A DNA stretch of 42,253 nucleotides from Ideonella sp. MAG2 (lineage in GTDB: Bacteria > Pseudomonadota > Gammaproteobacteria > Burkholderiales > Burkholderiaceae_C). Of this stretch, positions 30,219-39,345 are shown one piece after another. The position numbers and the translations under genes were made by a program. Numbering within the stretch: the stretch's first letter is position 1; each line of letters opens with the position of its first letter. The notes below the pieces were generated by a model. The model had not been told where the DNA came from. It saw only the letters and a list, made by a program, of their open reading frames with translations, and searched no databases. The DNA lies in contig PTEU01000001.1 of NCBI GenBank assembly GCA_004359425.1, forward strand, positions 767,488 to 809,740, given 5' to 3'.

Positions 30219-31764
30219 GCTTGGCGGCAAGGCTGGCGGGTGCGGCGTTGGCGGGAGCGCGGCGGATGTTGAATCGGCTCATCCACTCGGGGGCCGGGTG
30301 GGTGTCGCAGATCTGGCGAAAAACGGCCACGACCGCTGGGTCCAACTGGGTACCACTGACGCGGTCTATCTCGCGCATCGCGTCCTCATGGGGCCGACCC
30401 GCGCGGTAGGCCCGTGAGCTGGTGATGGAGTCGTAGGTATCGGCGACTGCAATGATGCGGGCATGCAGCGGTATACGCTCGCCCTTCAGGCCATGGGGGT
30501 AGCCCGTGCCGTCCCACTTCTCTTGGTGATGCCGGGCTCCGGGCACGGCGTCGGCCAAGTATTCAATGTGGCGCAAGATCTCGTAGCTGCGCTCGGGGTG
30601 CACCATGATGAAGGCGTACTCATCCGGGGTCAGGCGGGCGGGTTTGCACAGCACGGCATCCGGGATGCCGATCTTGCCCACATCGTGCAGCAGGGAGCCC
30701 CAGTAGAGGTTCTCCAGGTCCTTGTCCCTGATGTCCATGGCGCGGCCAATCTCCATGGAGAGGTGGTGGACGCGCTCGCTATGGCCTCGTGTGTAAGGGT
30801 CTTTGGCCTCGACCGCCTCAACCAGAGCGTCGGCCATCTGACGGGTGAAGTCCGAGAGTTGTTGCACCATGGACATGGCTTGCACCAGGCGGGTGAGTTG
30901 GCTGGCCAGCACGTCGGCCAAGCGGCGGTCGCTGTTGCTGAAGTCGGGCTTGTGGCGGTGGTTCAGCAACACCAACATGGCGTCGATATGGGTCTCACAG
31001 CGCACCGGGCAGGCGAGGATCTTGTAGGGCATGTCGGTGAAGATGTAGGCCCGCCGCGCGTCCGTCATGTCGTTCATGACCACGGAGTCGCGGGTGGCCT
31101 GAACAAAGCGGTAGAGGTCACCGCGCATCTCCACCAGCACCAGGTCCAGGTTGTGGATGGGTTGGCTCAAGGCCATGGCCGAGATGCATTGGTTTTTGTT
31201 GGGCCGCACAAAGGCCACCACGTCCACATCCAAGTGGTTGGCGCAACTGGTCAACAGGCTCTGAATGACCACCTCTTGGGAGCCGTGCCGCCGAACTTGT
31301 TCGTCGACGCCATAAACCAGATGCAGCTCGTCATAGCGCTCGGCCAGCTCGGCCGTCATGCCGTCCAGGTCCGTCTTGAGTTGCAGCTCCTCAGCCATGG
31401 CGGTGGCCAGGTCGTCCAGGGCTTCGGCCAGCGCGTCCATAGCGCTGGTGGTTTCCTGCTCTTGCCAGGGGATGACCAGCCAGCCAATGAATCGCCCGGA
31501 GGCATCCACTGGACGGAAGGCCAAGGCCTGGCCATCGGCAAGCTGGCCTAGCGACAGGCCGCCACCCTCAAAGTGCCAGGTCAGCCCTGCCGTATGCAGC
31601 GCTGGAATGCCGGCGGCGAGTTGGGCTGAGACGAGGTCATCCGCCTGCCAGACGGGCAGCCCTTGCTCGTCGCACACCACCAGAGCTGGGGCTTCGGGGC
31701 TGGCCCGCTTCCACCAGCGGTAGTAGCGAGACAAGTCCAGGTCACTCAAAAAAAGGTTAGCCAT
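30211..31764 (-). CDS. GAF/HD-GYP c-di-GMP phosphodiesterase
   Basis: A 517-residue signalling enzyme predicted to degrade c-di-GMP. The N-terminal 130 residues are an undefined sensory region with a short coiled segment (TAELAERYDELHLVYGVDEQV). Residues about 145-290 resemble a GAF domain (IQSLLTSCANHLDVDVVAFVRPNKNQ ... ILACPVRCETHIDAMLVLLN). The catalytic part has DPYTRGHSERVHHLS, LLHDVGKIGIPD (HD), ARHHQEKWDGTGYPHGLKGERIP (HH and GYP) and ADTYDSITSSRAYR, all HD-GYP hallmarks. The ATG at 31764 overlaps the receiver stop by 8 bases with GGAG upstream. Its position ahead of a c-di-GMP-binding ATPase suggests local control of the pilus. Confidence 0.92.
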   Translation of the reverse strand: MANLFLSDLDLSRYYRWWKRASPEAPALVVCDEQGLPVWQADDLVSAQLAAGIPALHTAGLTWHFEGGGLSLGQLADGQALAFRPVDASGRFIGWLVIPWQEQETTSAMDALAEALDDLATAMAEELQLKTDLDGMTAELAERYDELHLVYGVDEQVRRHGSQEVVIQSLLTSCANHLDVDVVAFVRPNKNQCISAMALSQPIHNLDLVLVEMRGDLYRFVQATRDSVVMNDMTDARRAYIFTDMPYKILACPVRCETHIDAMLVLLNHRHKPDFSNSDRRLADVLASQLTRLVQAMSMVQQLSDFTRQMADALVEAVEAKDPYTRGHSERVHHLSMEIGRAMDIRDKDLENLYWGSLLHDVGKIGIPDAVLCKPARLTPDEYAFIMVHPERSYEILRHIEYLADAVPGARHHQEKWDGTGYPHGLKGERIPLHARIIAVADTYDSITSSRAYRAGRPHEDAMREIDRVSGTQLDPAVVAVFRQICDTHPAPEWMSRFNIRRAPANAAPASLAAKHG

Positions 31765-32149
31765 GAAAATCTCCAAATCCAGTCACTTCTTCATGTGCCA
31801 GGGTGTTCACCAGAAGTCGAGGGCTCAAGGGCTTCTCCAAAAAATGAACCCGGCGGAGAGCCCCCACCCAATGGCGTTCTTCACGCTCGGTCATGGAGGT
31901 CATCACATAGATGGGGTAGTCGCGGTCTGGCCATTCGGCCTCGATGTTCTGCACCAACTGACGGCCATTCATCCGTGGCATTTGGATGTCAGTGATCACA
32001 GCGGTGGGGGTGATGCTGGCCTTGCGCAACCACTCCAGGGCCACTTGGCCGTCCGGAGCCCAGGTCACTTGCCAGCCGGCCTTTTCGAGGGTGAGTTTGA
32101 GCACCCGAGCAACGGAGGGTTCATCGTCTACGATCAGTACATGCTTCAT
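31757..32149 (-). CDS. Single-domain response regulator (CheY-like receiver)
   Basis: A 130-residue receiver without an output domain. The acidic pair is in VLIVDDEPSVARVL. The phospho-acceptor Asp is in AVITDIQMPRMNGRQL, the Thr/Ser switch in YVMTSMTERE, and the conserved Lys in HFLEKPLSPRLL. All four landmark positions are intact. It overlaps the kinase stop by 4 bases (ATGA at 32146-32149) and the phosphodiesterase start by 8, so the three are made together. The natural partner is the adjacent kinase; its target may be the HD-GYP protein or the STAS-ATPase, since it cannot bind DNA itself. Confidence 0.93.
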   Translation of the reverse strand: MKHVLIVDDEPSVARVLKLTLEKAGWQVTWAPDGQVALEWLRKASITPTAVITDIQMPRMNGRQLVQNIEAEWPDRDYPIYVMTSMTEREERHWVGALRRVHFLEKPLSPRLLVNTLAHEEVTGFGDFHG

Positions 32150-33984
32150 GCGGCCGCTCCTTCTGTGTAGAGCGCGGGAATCTTGCGCAGGCGAATGATG
32201 AATTCGGTGCCCACACCGGGTTGGCTTTGCACGCTCAGCGTGCCGTGGTGCAGCTCAACAATTTGGCGAGCCAGATACAGGCCCAAACCATGGCCACTGC
32301 GGCTGCTGTCACCCACGATCCTGTAGTGCTTGTCAAAAATATGCGGCAGGTGCTCGGCCGACATACCCACACCGGTGTCTCGCACATGAATCTCCAGCGT
32401 GGCCTCGTCCACCTCTACGGCGCTGAGCAGCACCTCGCCACCGGGCCGGTTGTACTTGATGGCGTTGGACAGCAGGTTGTTCAGGGCAATGCGCAGCAGG
32501 TCTTTGTCCAATGAGGCTTGGCCCAGGTTCAGCGGCGCGTCGATGGTGAAACCCAGGCCTTGGCCCAGGGCGCTCTGGCGTTGAGCCTCGAAGGAGCTGT
32601 GCAGCAGGTCATGCACATTGACCCGGGCTGTGGTGAGGCTGATGGCCCCAGTTTCCAGCTTGGAGATATTCAGCAGGTTGTTGATCAAACTGCTCATGCG
32701 GTCGACCTCGGCAGCGATGACATTCACCGACTCAATGCGCAGAGCCTCGTCATCTCCCCCAGAGTCCAGCAGCAGCTCGCTATAGGCCTTCAGGCTGTTG
32801 AGCGGCGTCTTCAACTCATGCGACACGTTGGCCACAAATTCAGCGCCTGCAGCCACTGCCATGCGCTGGCGGGTGGTGTCTCGCACGGTGATCAAGGTGC
32901 CATAAACCTGGCTTGGGTCATTCGGGGCGACCAAGGGGGTGCCGGCCATCTCGAGGCTGCGGGTGGCGTCCCCGGTGACATCCACCTCTATCCGCGCTGG
33001 GCGAATATGGGGGCGGCTGTGGCTCAGACGCTGGCTTTGAATAAAGGCCAGCACATCCGGCTGTTCGCACCATTCATGCGGGGCATGGCCGTAAATGCTG
33101 CTGGGCTTGACCCCCAGCAAGGGCTCAATCTTGGCATTGGCCAGGGCGGGCAAGCCCTCCCCATCTAGCACGATCACCCCGTCCGGGAAGAGATGAATCG
33201 CCGCTTCAGCACGGTTCTTTTTATAGGCCAGGAGCCGATGCATGGCCAGTGTCTCCAGGCTTCTGCTTTCCAGCGTTTTGAAGTGCTGCTCGCAGACCTG
33301 TAAGCAATTCTGAAAATGCTGGGCAAAGATGGCGGCCCCGCGCCATCCGGTGGCTGCTGGCAAGCCCTTAAGGTCCAAGCGGGACGCCCACGCCTGCAAG
33401 GCGGTTTGCATCTGCATCAAGGGCTTGGCGTCACGCCGTGTCAGCCCGATCAGCACCACCAACAACAAGGCGATCGGCAACGCCAAGGCCAAGCGGCTGG
33501 CCGACAGCAGCGACGACCAGCGCAGGCTGGGCGGTGCATAGCCCAGGCGAACAAACCCAGCCAGAGCGTCTTGCCGCAACACCGGGGCTTGGAACTCCAA
33601 CCATTCCCCGTCAGACGACTCCGCCTGCCTGCGCTGGCTGGAGAACCATTGGGCGGGCTCTTGGGCCAGGGCCGAAGGCGGCGGGGTCACCCCCGGGCGC
33701 GTGGCGCTGGCCAGGACCTGTCCCTCTGGGTTGACCCAAAGAATGTAGGCGAGATTGCCCTCAGGCTGGGCACTCAGCAGGCTGTTCAGCAAGGGGTTTC
33801 GCCCCTGTGTGGCATTCAGGCGCTCAGGGTTCAGGGCGGCCAGGCTGCGGGACAGCACCAGCCCGTCGGCCTGCTGTGAGTGCGCCTTTTCTTGTCGCTC
33901 TATGTGCGCTGAGCCTAAGACGACAGCAGCCATGGCACACAGCGCCAACACCACCATCAGCAAGCCCGCACGATCGAGTTTCAT
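32146..33984 (-). CDS. Membrane sensor histidine kinase with PAS domain
   Basis: A 612-residue inner-membrane kinase. It has TM1 (AGLLMVVLALCAMAAVVLGSA), a periplasmic sensor of about 120 residues, TM2 (LALALPIALLLVVLIGL), a linker and a PAS-like region (AIHLFPDGVIVLDGEGLPALANAKIEPLLGV). HisKA has FVANVSHELKTPLNSLKAYSELL, with the phosphorylated His in SHELKTP. The catalytic domain has NNLLSNAIKYNRPGG (N box), VRDTGVGMSAEHLPHIFDKHY (G1/F) and GHGLGLYLARQIVELH (G2). Two adjacent ATGs lie at 33987 and 33984; the second is better spaced from AAAGGG. It is the first gene of the pilus locus, and its periplasmic signal is unknown. Confidence 0.92.
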   Translation of the reverse strand: MKLDRAGLLMVVLALCAMAAVVLGSAHIERQEKAHSQQADGLVLSRSLAALNPERLNATQGRNPLLNSLLSAQPEGNLAYILWVNPEGQVLASATRPGVTPPPSALAQEPAQWFSSQRRQAESSDGEWLEFQAPVLRQDALAGFVRLGYAPPSLRWSSLLSASRLALALPIALLLVVLIGLTRRDAKPLMQMQTALQAWASRLDLKGLPAATGWRGAAIFAQHFQNCLQVCEQHFKTLESRSLETLAMHRLLAYKKNRAEAAIHLFPDGVIVLDGEGLPALANAKIEPLLGVKPSSIYGHAPHEWCEQPDVLAFIQSQRLSHSRPHIRPARIEVDVTGDATRSLEMAGTPLVAPNDPSQVYGTLITVRDTTRQRMAVAAGAEFVANVSHELKTPLNSLKAYSELLLDSGGDDEALRIESVNVIAAEVDRMSSLINNLLNISKLETGAISLTTARVNVHDLLHSSFEAQRQSALGQGLGFTIDAPLNLGQASLDKDLLRIALNNLLSNAIKYNRPGGEVLLSAVEVDEATLEIHVRDTGVGMSAEHLPHIFDKHYRIVGDSSRSGHGLGLYLARQIVELHHGTLSVQSQPGVGTEFIIRLRKIPALYTEGAAA

Positions 33985-34340
33985 CATCCCTTTGCCCAGC
34001 CAAAAGCCTACGGCGGCCCACGGCGGACGCGCCAGTCTCACTGTCGTCTTCGGCTCGCCAGCGCCAAGCTTGAACTGCCCACAACGAAGCCCTTCTAGGC
34101 TAGAGGGAATTCAGGCGGGACAGTGGGGGGTGAAGCGGGGGGAAGGGGGGCTTGTTTCGAACAAAGGCGCGCGTTGGGACGATAGGTATTTCGGGTCCCA
34201 CGGGCTCGCTGGGCGGGCTTGGTCAAGTCTCCTGATAGAGGGTGGCAGTCAATCTCTACAAAAAGTTGATAGCTAGGGCTATCGATAAGATGGGTAGATT
34301 TACATTGCAGATACACTCCTTCATACAAAGAGGAGGAAAC
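33985..34340. promoter_or_regulatory. 356-base divergent regulatory region with a GATAGC/GCTATC palindrome
   Basis: No gene is apparent between the pilus-locus kinase and the divergent lipoprotein. The region holds a G-rich stretch (34122-34152) and an inverted repeat, GATAGC (34268-34273) and GCTATC (34278-34283), separated by TAGG, 58 bases upstream of the lipoprotein start. The repeat is a good operator candidate. A TTGATA overlaps it (34266-34271) but I could not find a well-spaced -10 box. AT content rises from about 34235. Confidence 0.5.
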
Positions 34341-35138
34341 ATGGATAGTCGACGATTGAGGAGCGTCGCGCTTGTTTTGGCCGCAGTGTTGATGTCGGCT
34401 TGCGGCGGGGGTGGTGGTAGCGATGACTCTTTACCGATAAGTCAGGAGACTACGCTCAGCTATTCGGGCGTAAAGCCGAGCAACACATTGACTCGAAGGG
34501 CATTGGTCGCCCACCCTTGGCAGGCCGTGCGTTTGGAGCCCCTGCTTGGCAGCACCGCCGTCGGTGCGGCAAACAAGAATTTCATTCTGAGTCCCACGGC
34601 GAAGGGGCTTGTCATTGATGCCAAGACAGGCGTGATTTCTGGGGTGCCCGACATGGAAACCGCCGGAGCGCAGGTCAGCTTCACTGCGGAAGGATTCGTG
34701 GGGACCCTGACTTACGATTTCGATGTCCTGATGGGCGAGTTGTACCCCGATTACCTGGGGGCCACAGGTGGGTTCACCGAGGTCGGTGACGCTTCTGGCC
34801 CGACGAGCACGGCTGCGCAGGTTGTCAGTGCCAAGGTCGGTCAAGTTGGGGAAATCTTGGTGACTCCACACTGGGATAGGCAAGGCGTGGACGCCTCTGG
34901 GGCCGTTGTCCTGACCTCTGGTGCCGACCTTCCAGCCTTCACGGTTGTAGCTTTTCAAGTTGACGCTGCCCCTGAAGGCCTAACGGTTACACCGATAGCG
35001 AGCCCTAAAGGCACTCAGGCACGTATCACCTTCACACCGGCAGCCGCAGGTCAATATCCAGTACGAATGACCATGCGTCTGACCAATAGTGGAGTCACGC
35101 GTACCCTTTACCCAGCGCTGAGCATCCAAGCACAGTGA
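34341..35138 (+). CDS. Lipoprotein with putative-Ig (He_PIG-like) fold
   Basis: A 265-residue predicted outer-membrane lipoprotein: SVALVLAAVLMSACGGGGGSDD gives a signal peptide with lipobox MSAC and a glycine linker. The next 110 residues contain LSPTAKGLVIDAKTGVISGVPD, the He_PIG-type pattern (L-x-x-D-x-x-T-G-x-I-S-G-x-P), followed by VSFTAEGFVGTLTYDFDV. A second beta-rich domain (VSAKVGQVGEILVTPHWD ... ARITFTPAAAGQYPVRMTMRL) ends the protein. It has a textbook AGGAGG site 4 bases from the ATG. It is related in layout to the lipoprotein after the transporter gene, suggesting a duplicated pair around the secretion ATPase. Function unknown. Confidence 0.75.
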   Translation: MDSRRLRSVALVLAAVLMSACGGGGGSDDSLPISQETTLSYSGVKPSNTLTRRALVAHPWQAVRLEPLLGSTAVGAANKNFILSPTAKGLVIDAKTGVISGVPDMETAGAQVSFTAEGFVGTLTYDFDVLMGELYPDYLGATGGFTEVGDASGPTSTAAQVVSAKVGQVGEILVTPHWDRQGVDASGAVVLTSGADLPAFTVVAFQVDAAPEGLTVTPIASPKGTQARITFTPAAAGQYPVRMTMRLTNSGVTRTLYPALSIQAQ

Positions 35139-35207
35139 GGCGGTACAGCAGATAAGCTAAGCGTCACAAAGGCATTCCTAGAATTGCCAGACAAGTTGAG
35201 GAGTTGT

Positions 35208-37364
35208 ATGGGAGACGCGCACACATTGCGCGCTGAGGAGTTCATGTGGGCAGTGGGCAGTGTGGCCCAGCTGCACCGCTTGCCGTTTGACGCGCAGATT
35301 TTGCTGCGCGGCATCTCGCCGCCATATTCCTTTGATGCTCTCTTGGAGCCGCTCACCCAGCTTGGCCTGGATGTGCGGGTTCAGCGCCAACTGCCCAAAT
35401 CCAAACACTGGATTAAGGCACGTATGCCAGCCGTGGTGGAACTGGCCGGCGGCGGATTAGCACTGGTCATCAAGTTTGATGAAGGGCAGTCTGCTCCAGC
35501 CAAGCCCAGCACGAGCACAGACGTCAACCCAGGTCCCGCTCTTTGGATTTACAAGCCCAATGCCGCAGCCCCAGAGCGCGTCAGCCTCGCTGACCTGCCT
35601 TCCCAACTCAGCGGCCGCTGGCTAGACACTAAGCGCAGCGCAGCGCTGCCGCCGGACCCAGACGCCGCCGCCCGCGAGCCCTTTGGGTTCAGGTGGTTTG
35701 TGCCAGCCATGCTCAAGCACAAGCGCATCTGGAGAGATGTCTTGGTGGCGTCCCTGGTGCTGCAACTCATTGCCCTGGCCACGCCCTTGTTCACGCAGGT
35801 CATCATCGACAAAGTCGTGGTGCACCACACCACCAGCACGCTCATTGTCATTGGTGTTGCTATGTTGGTGTTCACCATCTTCAATGCCGTCTTGGGCTGG
35901 ATACGCCAATACATGGTGCTGCACACCGGCAACCGCATTGACGCCTATTTGGGCACGGCCGTCTTCCAGCACCTGTTTCGCCTGCCGCTGCGCTATTTTG
36001 AGCACCGCCCCACCGGGGTGATCTCTGCCCGCTTGCATGCAGTAGAGACGATCCGCGAGTTTGTGGCCTCTAGCTTGGTCACCCTCATTCTGGACCTGCC
36101 CTTTCTGCTGATCTTTGTGGCGGTGATGCTCTATTACTCCGTGCCGCTCACGGCGGTGGTGTTGGTGATCTTGGGCTTGATTGCCGTGCTGTCGGTGCTG
36201 ATTGGCCCGGCCTTTCAGCGGCGCTTGAACCAACAGTTTTTGCTGGGGGCGCGCAACCAAGCGTTTGCCACGGAATACGTAGCGGGCATGGAAACCGTCA
36301 AGAGCCTGCAAATGGAGCCCCAGGTGGTGCGCCGCTGGCGCGACTATTTAGCCAGCCACCTGGAAGCCGGCTTTGCCACCCGCCAGTTGATGAACAGCTA
36401 TAACATCACCGCCAACAGCTTGGAGCAGGCCATGAACCTGCTGGTCCTCATCTTGGGTGCCTGGATCGTGATGCACGGCAGCCTTGGGGTGAGTGATGCA
36501 GCGGTGGCAGCCCCCGGTGAGCGCTTCACCATCGGCATGCTGGTGGCCTTCCAGATGTTTGCGGGCAAGCTGAGCCAGCCCGTGTTGCGCTTGGTGGGCC
36601 TGTGGCAGCAGTTCCAGCAAGCCCGCCTGAGCGTGGCTCGCTTGGCCGACATCATGGACGCACCGCAAGAGCATTACGCCCTGCTGCCCCAGCGCCCCGC
36701 GCAGCGGCAAGGCCACATCACCGTGCAAGGCTTGGCCTTCCGCTACGGCCCAGAGCGGCCGTTCTTGGTGAAGGACCTTAACTTCACCCTGCAGCCCGGC
36801 ACCACCACCGTGCTGGTGGGCCCCAGTGGCAGTGGTAAGTCCACCTTAACCAAGCTCCTGCTCGGCTTTTTGACCCCCACTGAGGGCCACATCAAGATCG
36901 ACGGCGTGGACACCCGCCAAATGCCCGTCAATGAGCTACGCGCGGTGTTTGGTGTCGTCCCCCAAGAAACCATGCTGTTCTCGGGCACCGTGCTGGAGAA
37001 CTTGCTTATGTCCAACCCCTTGGCCAGCTTTGAGCAAGCCGTGCAAGCCTGCAAGCATGCGGAGATCCACGAGGTCATTGAGCAACTGCCCCAGGGCTAC
37101 CAAACCCCCATTGGCGAGCGAGGCGCTGGCCTCTCTGGCGGGCAAAAGCAGCGCTTGGCCATTGCCCGTGCCTTGCTCAAAGAGCCCACGGTGCTGATCT
37201 TTGATGAAGCCACCAGCGCCCTAGACGCTGAGACCGACCAGCACTTTTGCCAAACCGTGAACCGCCTGAAAGCCAATGTGGCCGTTCTGTTTGTGACCCA
37301 CAAAACCCAAGGTGCCTTGCAAATTGACCAAGAGGTGCGTCTTGGGGCGATGCAACGGCCCTGA
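35208..37364 (+). CDS. Type I secretion ATPase/permease (HlyB-like, C39-like domain without Cys)
   Basis: A 718-residue ABC exporter subunit. Residues about 1-130 form a C39-peptidase-like domain (RAEEFMWAVGSVAQLHRLPFD ... MPAVVELAGGGLALVI). It lacks the catalytic Cys, as in HlyB, where it binds unfolded substrate instead of cutting it. The membrane domain starts near residue 170 with RDVLVASLVLQLIALATPLFTQVIIDKV and includes FRLPLRYFEHRPTGVISARL. The ATPase has GPSGSGKSTLTKLL, VPQETMLFSGTVLENL, LSGGQKQRLAIARALL, LIFDEATSALD and the H-loop in LFVTHKT. GAGGAG precedes the ATG. The usual HlyD and TolC partners are not within the window. The substrate is unknown but probably encoded nearby. Confidence 0.92.
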   Translation: MGDAHTLRAEEFMWAVGSVAQLHRLPFDAQILLRGISPPYSFDALLEPLTQLGLDVRVQRQLPKSKHWIKARMPAVVELAGGGLALVIKFDEGQSAPAKPSTSTDVNPGPALWIYKPNAAAPERVSLADLPSQLSGRWLDTKRSAALPPDPDAAAREPFGFRWFVPAMLKHKRIWRDVLVASLVLQLIALATPLFTQVIIDKVVVHHTTSTLIVIGVAMLVFTIFNAVLGWIRQYMVLHTGNRIDAYLGTAVFQHLFRLPLRYFEHRPTGVISARLHAVETIREFVASSLVTLILDLPFLLIFVAVMLYYSVPLTAVVLVILGLIAVLSVLIGPAFQRRLNQQFLLGARNQAFATEYVAGMETVKSLQMEPQVVRRWRDYLASHLEAGFATRQLMNSYNITANSLEQAMNLLVLILGAWIVMHGSLGVSDAAVAAPGERFTIGMLVAFQMFAGKLSQPVLRLVGLWQQFQQARLSVARLADIMDAPQEHYALLPQRPAQRQGHITVQGLAFRYGPERPFLVKDLNFTLQPGTTTVLVGPSGSGKSTLTKLLLGFLTPTEGHIKIDGVDTRQMPVNELRAVFGVVPQETMLFSGTVLENLLMSNPLASFEQAVQACKHAEIHEVIEQLPQGYQTPIGERGAGLSGGQKQRLAIARALLKEPTVLIFDEATSALDAETDQHFCQTVNRLKANVAVLFVTHKTQGALQIDQEVRLGAMQRP

Positions 37365-37438
37365 TCGGCCCCTGCCCTGGCCCCCATGACTCACTCACCC
37401 TTGAACGCACCAAACGTCAACCGTCGTAAAGCCTCACC

Positions 37439-38740
37439 ATGATTCTTCAGCCGCACAACACTAAATCCTGGGTATTCCCCGCTGCCCTGTTGATCAGCCT
37501 AGCCCTGGCCGCCTGTGGCGGCGGCGGCGGTGAGAGCGCCCCAGTTGCCCAGCCCCTGCCCAAGCTGGCCGACACCGCCACCCTGAGCTACAGCGAGCCC
37601 GACCACAATAGCTATATGCACGACCCTTGGACCCGCGTACGCATGGTGCCCAAGCTCAGCGGCTTGCCAGCCGGTGCAACCGTGACCTACAGCGCCAAAG
37701 CGGCCTTAGCAACCGGCCTGAGCCTGGATACCAGCACGGGCGTGGTCACCGGCCTGCCAGAACATGGCGGCGACGTGAAGATTGCGATCACGGCCAAAGG
37801 ATATGACGGGGAGGTGGTCAGCACGTATCCGTTTGGTGTGTCTGCTGTTCACCCAAGACTTGCTAGCGCTTCTGGGCTAGAGATTTCAGAGGCGTTCAAG
37901 TTCAATGGCAAGGTGGGAGCCTCTGTGACCTTCTCGCAACCTGCAGGATTGATTGAGGGGTGGCCTGCCTACACGCTCATTGGTGAGCCCTTACCTGCAG
38001 GGGTTGCCAGTACGTATTACTTCATTGGTGACAAGCCTTCCACGGCCGGCATCAATAGCGAAACAGGCGACGTAATTTGGGCACCTCAAACCAATCAAGC
38101 ACGCATCATGGTGACCCCCATGTTTGTGAGCGGCGCATCGGGTGACGCCGCATTCGCCATGTTGTTCGGCGGTGGCACCACGCCCTTTGCAGCCGCTCTT
38201 TACGACGCGACAGATGCAGAGCCGCGCCTCATCGGCTTTATCGGTGGCAGTGCACGCAGCCTGTATGACCAACCCCTGATTGCCTACGACGCGCCGCCCG
38301 GAAAACGCGTTGTCATGCTGGTCATGCCAAAGGCGTTTGGTGGGTATCACGTTGACTTTGCTGAAGTCAATGTTGCTGCAGGGCAGATCGGCTTTATTGC
38401 CATCAGTCAGTTTGGCGCGCTCGACCGGCCTTATCTCAAGACCGTTGACTTGGAAACCAGTTTTCTGAAGTCCTGCGTGTACCAAAGAAATCTTGATGAG
38501 TCTCAAATCATCAGCCGCAATCGCGCGCTGGGTTTGTTGGACTCAAAAGGAAGAACAAGTCTTTGCGGGCATCTCTCCAGAAATACCATTCAAAGTCAAG
38601 AAAAACTTGATTCGCCTAGGATGGAGAGCAGATTCCGTGTCAATGTGCCTTCTAGCGAAGGCATTGTTGAGATGAAAAATAGGCTTTATCCAAAGTGGCT
38701 CAAATTGACTCCTAAAATTGGACCGTATGATTTGGATTAA
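37439..38740 (+). CDS. Lipoprotein with putative-Ig domain, related to the one at 34341
   Basis: A 433-residue predicted lipoprotein: VFPAALLISLALAACGGGGGES (lipobox LAAC). Residues about 45-130 repeat the pattern of the upstream paralogue (TLSYSEPDHNSYMHDPWTRVRM against TLSYSGVKPSN...AHPWQAVRL; LDTSTGVVTGLPEHGGDVKIAITAKGYDGEV). The later 300 residues are different, with FIGGSARSLYDQPLIAYDAPPGKRVVMLVMPKAFGG and a polar, Cys-containing end that I do not recognise. Base composition drops in GC within the second half (from about 37.8 kb), so that part may be a later addition. It starts 74 bases after the transporter. Likely a surface or periplasmic partner of the secretion system. Confidence 0.7.
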   Translation: MILQPHNTKSWVFPAALLISLALAACGGGGGESAPVAQPLPKLADTATLSYSEPDHNSYMHDPWTRVRMVPKLSGLPAGATVTYSAKAALATGLSLDTSTGVVTGLPEHGGDVKIAITAKGYDGEVVSTYPFGVSAVHPRLASASGLEISEAFKFNGKVGASVTFSQPAGLIEGWPAYTLIGEPLPAGVASTYYFIGDKPSTAGINSETGDVIWAPQTNQARIMVTPMFVSGASGDAAFAMLFGGGTTPFAAALYDATDAEPRLIGFIGGSARSLYDQPLIAYDAPPGKRVVMLVMPKAFGGYHVDFAEVNVAAGQIGFIAISQFGALDRPYLKTVDLETSFLKSCVYQRNLDESQIISRNRALGLLDSKGRTSLCGHLSRNTIQSQEKLDSPRMESRFRVNVPSSEGIVEMKNRLYPKWLKLTPKIGPYDLD

Positions 38741-38980
38741 TTAATATAATAATGTACGCAACAAGATAATATGCTGTCTAAAGGAAGTGGGGTTGGGGGG
38801 CATTTATTTCATGCGTGCAGTGGTATATAGGGAAACTTCATAAGTCATTTTTATTTTTTGGCATAGAACTGTCTTGAATGGTGAGTTGCCAGTTTTCTGA
38901 CAAATCAGTTCGGTAGACTTCGGTGTTGGGTGAGTCATTACTCCGAAGAGTTATCGCTGAAGTCAACAACAAGGTTGCAT

Positions 38981-39331
38981 ATGAGGAACTTTCGATTCAA
39001 TTTTGAGAGAAGAATAGATTATTGTTTGAGTAATGAGCGTAAACTGGACCTGTCGGGAATTTCATTGATCATCGGCTTTATCGGCGGCTGGATGCTTAGG
39101 ATTTATATCCTAGAGGATAGCATTCCTGATGTTCGGTTCAAATACTACTTACTCGCTGTTGTTTTCACCTTCTTGTTGATAGATAAGGCCTTAGTTTTAT
39201 TGCAGAAAGCACGCTGGATATCGAGGGGAAATGCAATACTGTGCATATTGCCGCTCACCGAGAATATATTCTCGATTGGATTGGGTGTGGCTTTAGGTTA
39301 TTACGGGGCTGCTTTCTTTAAATTTGTTTGA
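38981..39331 (+). CDS. Small membrane protein of unknown function
   Basis: A 116-residue protein with about three predicted helices: ISLIIGFIGGWMLRIYIL, YYLLAVVFTFLLIDKALVLL and FSIGLGVALGYYGAAFF. Its N-terminus is basic (RNFRFNFERRID). I do not recognise a family. The ATG at 38981 is favoured because AAGG lies 8 bases upstream; an in-frame GTG at 38930 has no ribosome site. The DNA is clearly AT-richer than the rest of the window (with the upstream 240 bases containing ATTAATATAATAATG-like sequence), so it has probably been acquired. The next gene begins 14 bases later, so the two form an operon. Confidence 0.6.
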   Translation: MRNFRFNFERRIDYCLSNERKLDLSGISLIIGFIGGWMLRIYILEDSIPDVRFKYYLLAVVFTFLLIDKALVLLQKARWISRGNAILCILPLTENIFSIGLGVALGYYGAAFFKFV

Positions 39332-39345
39332 CCCAGGAGCATTGT

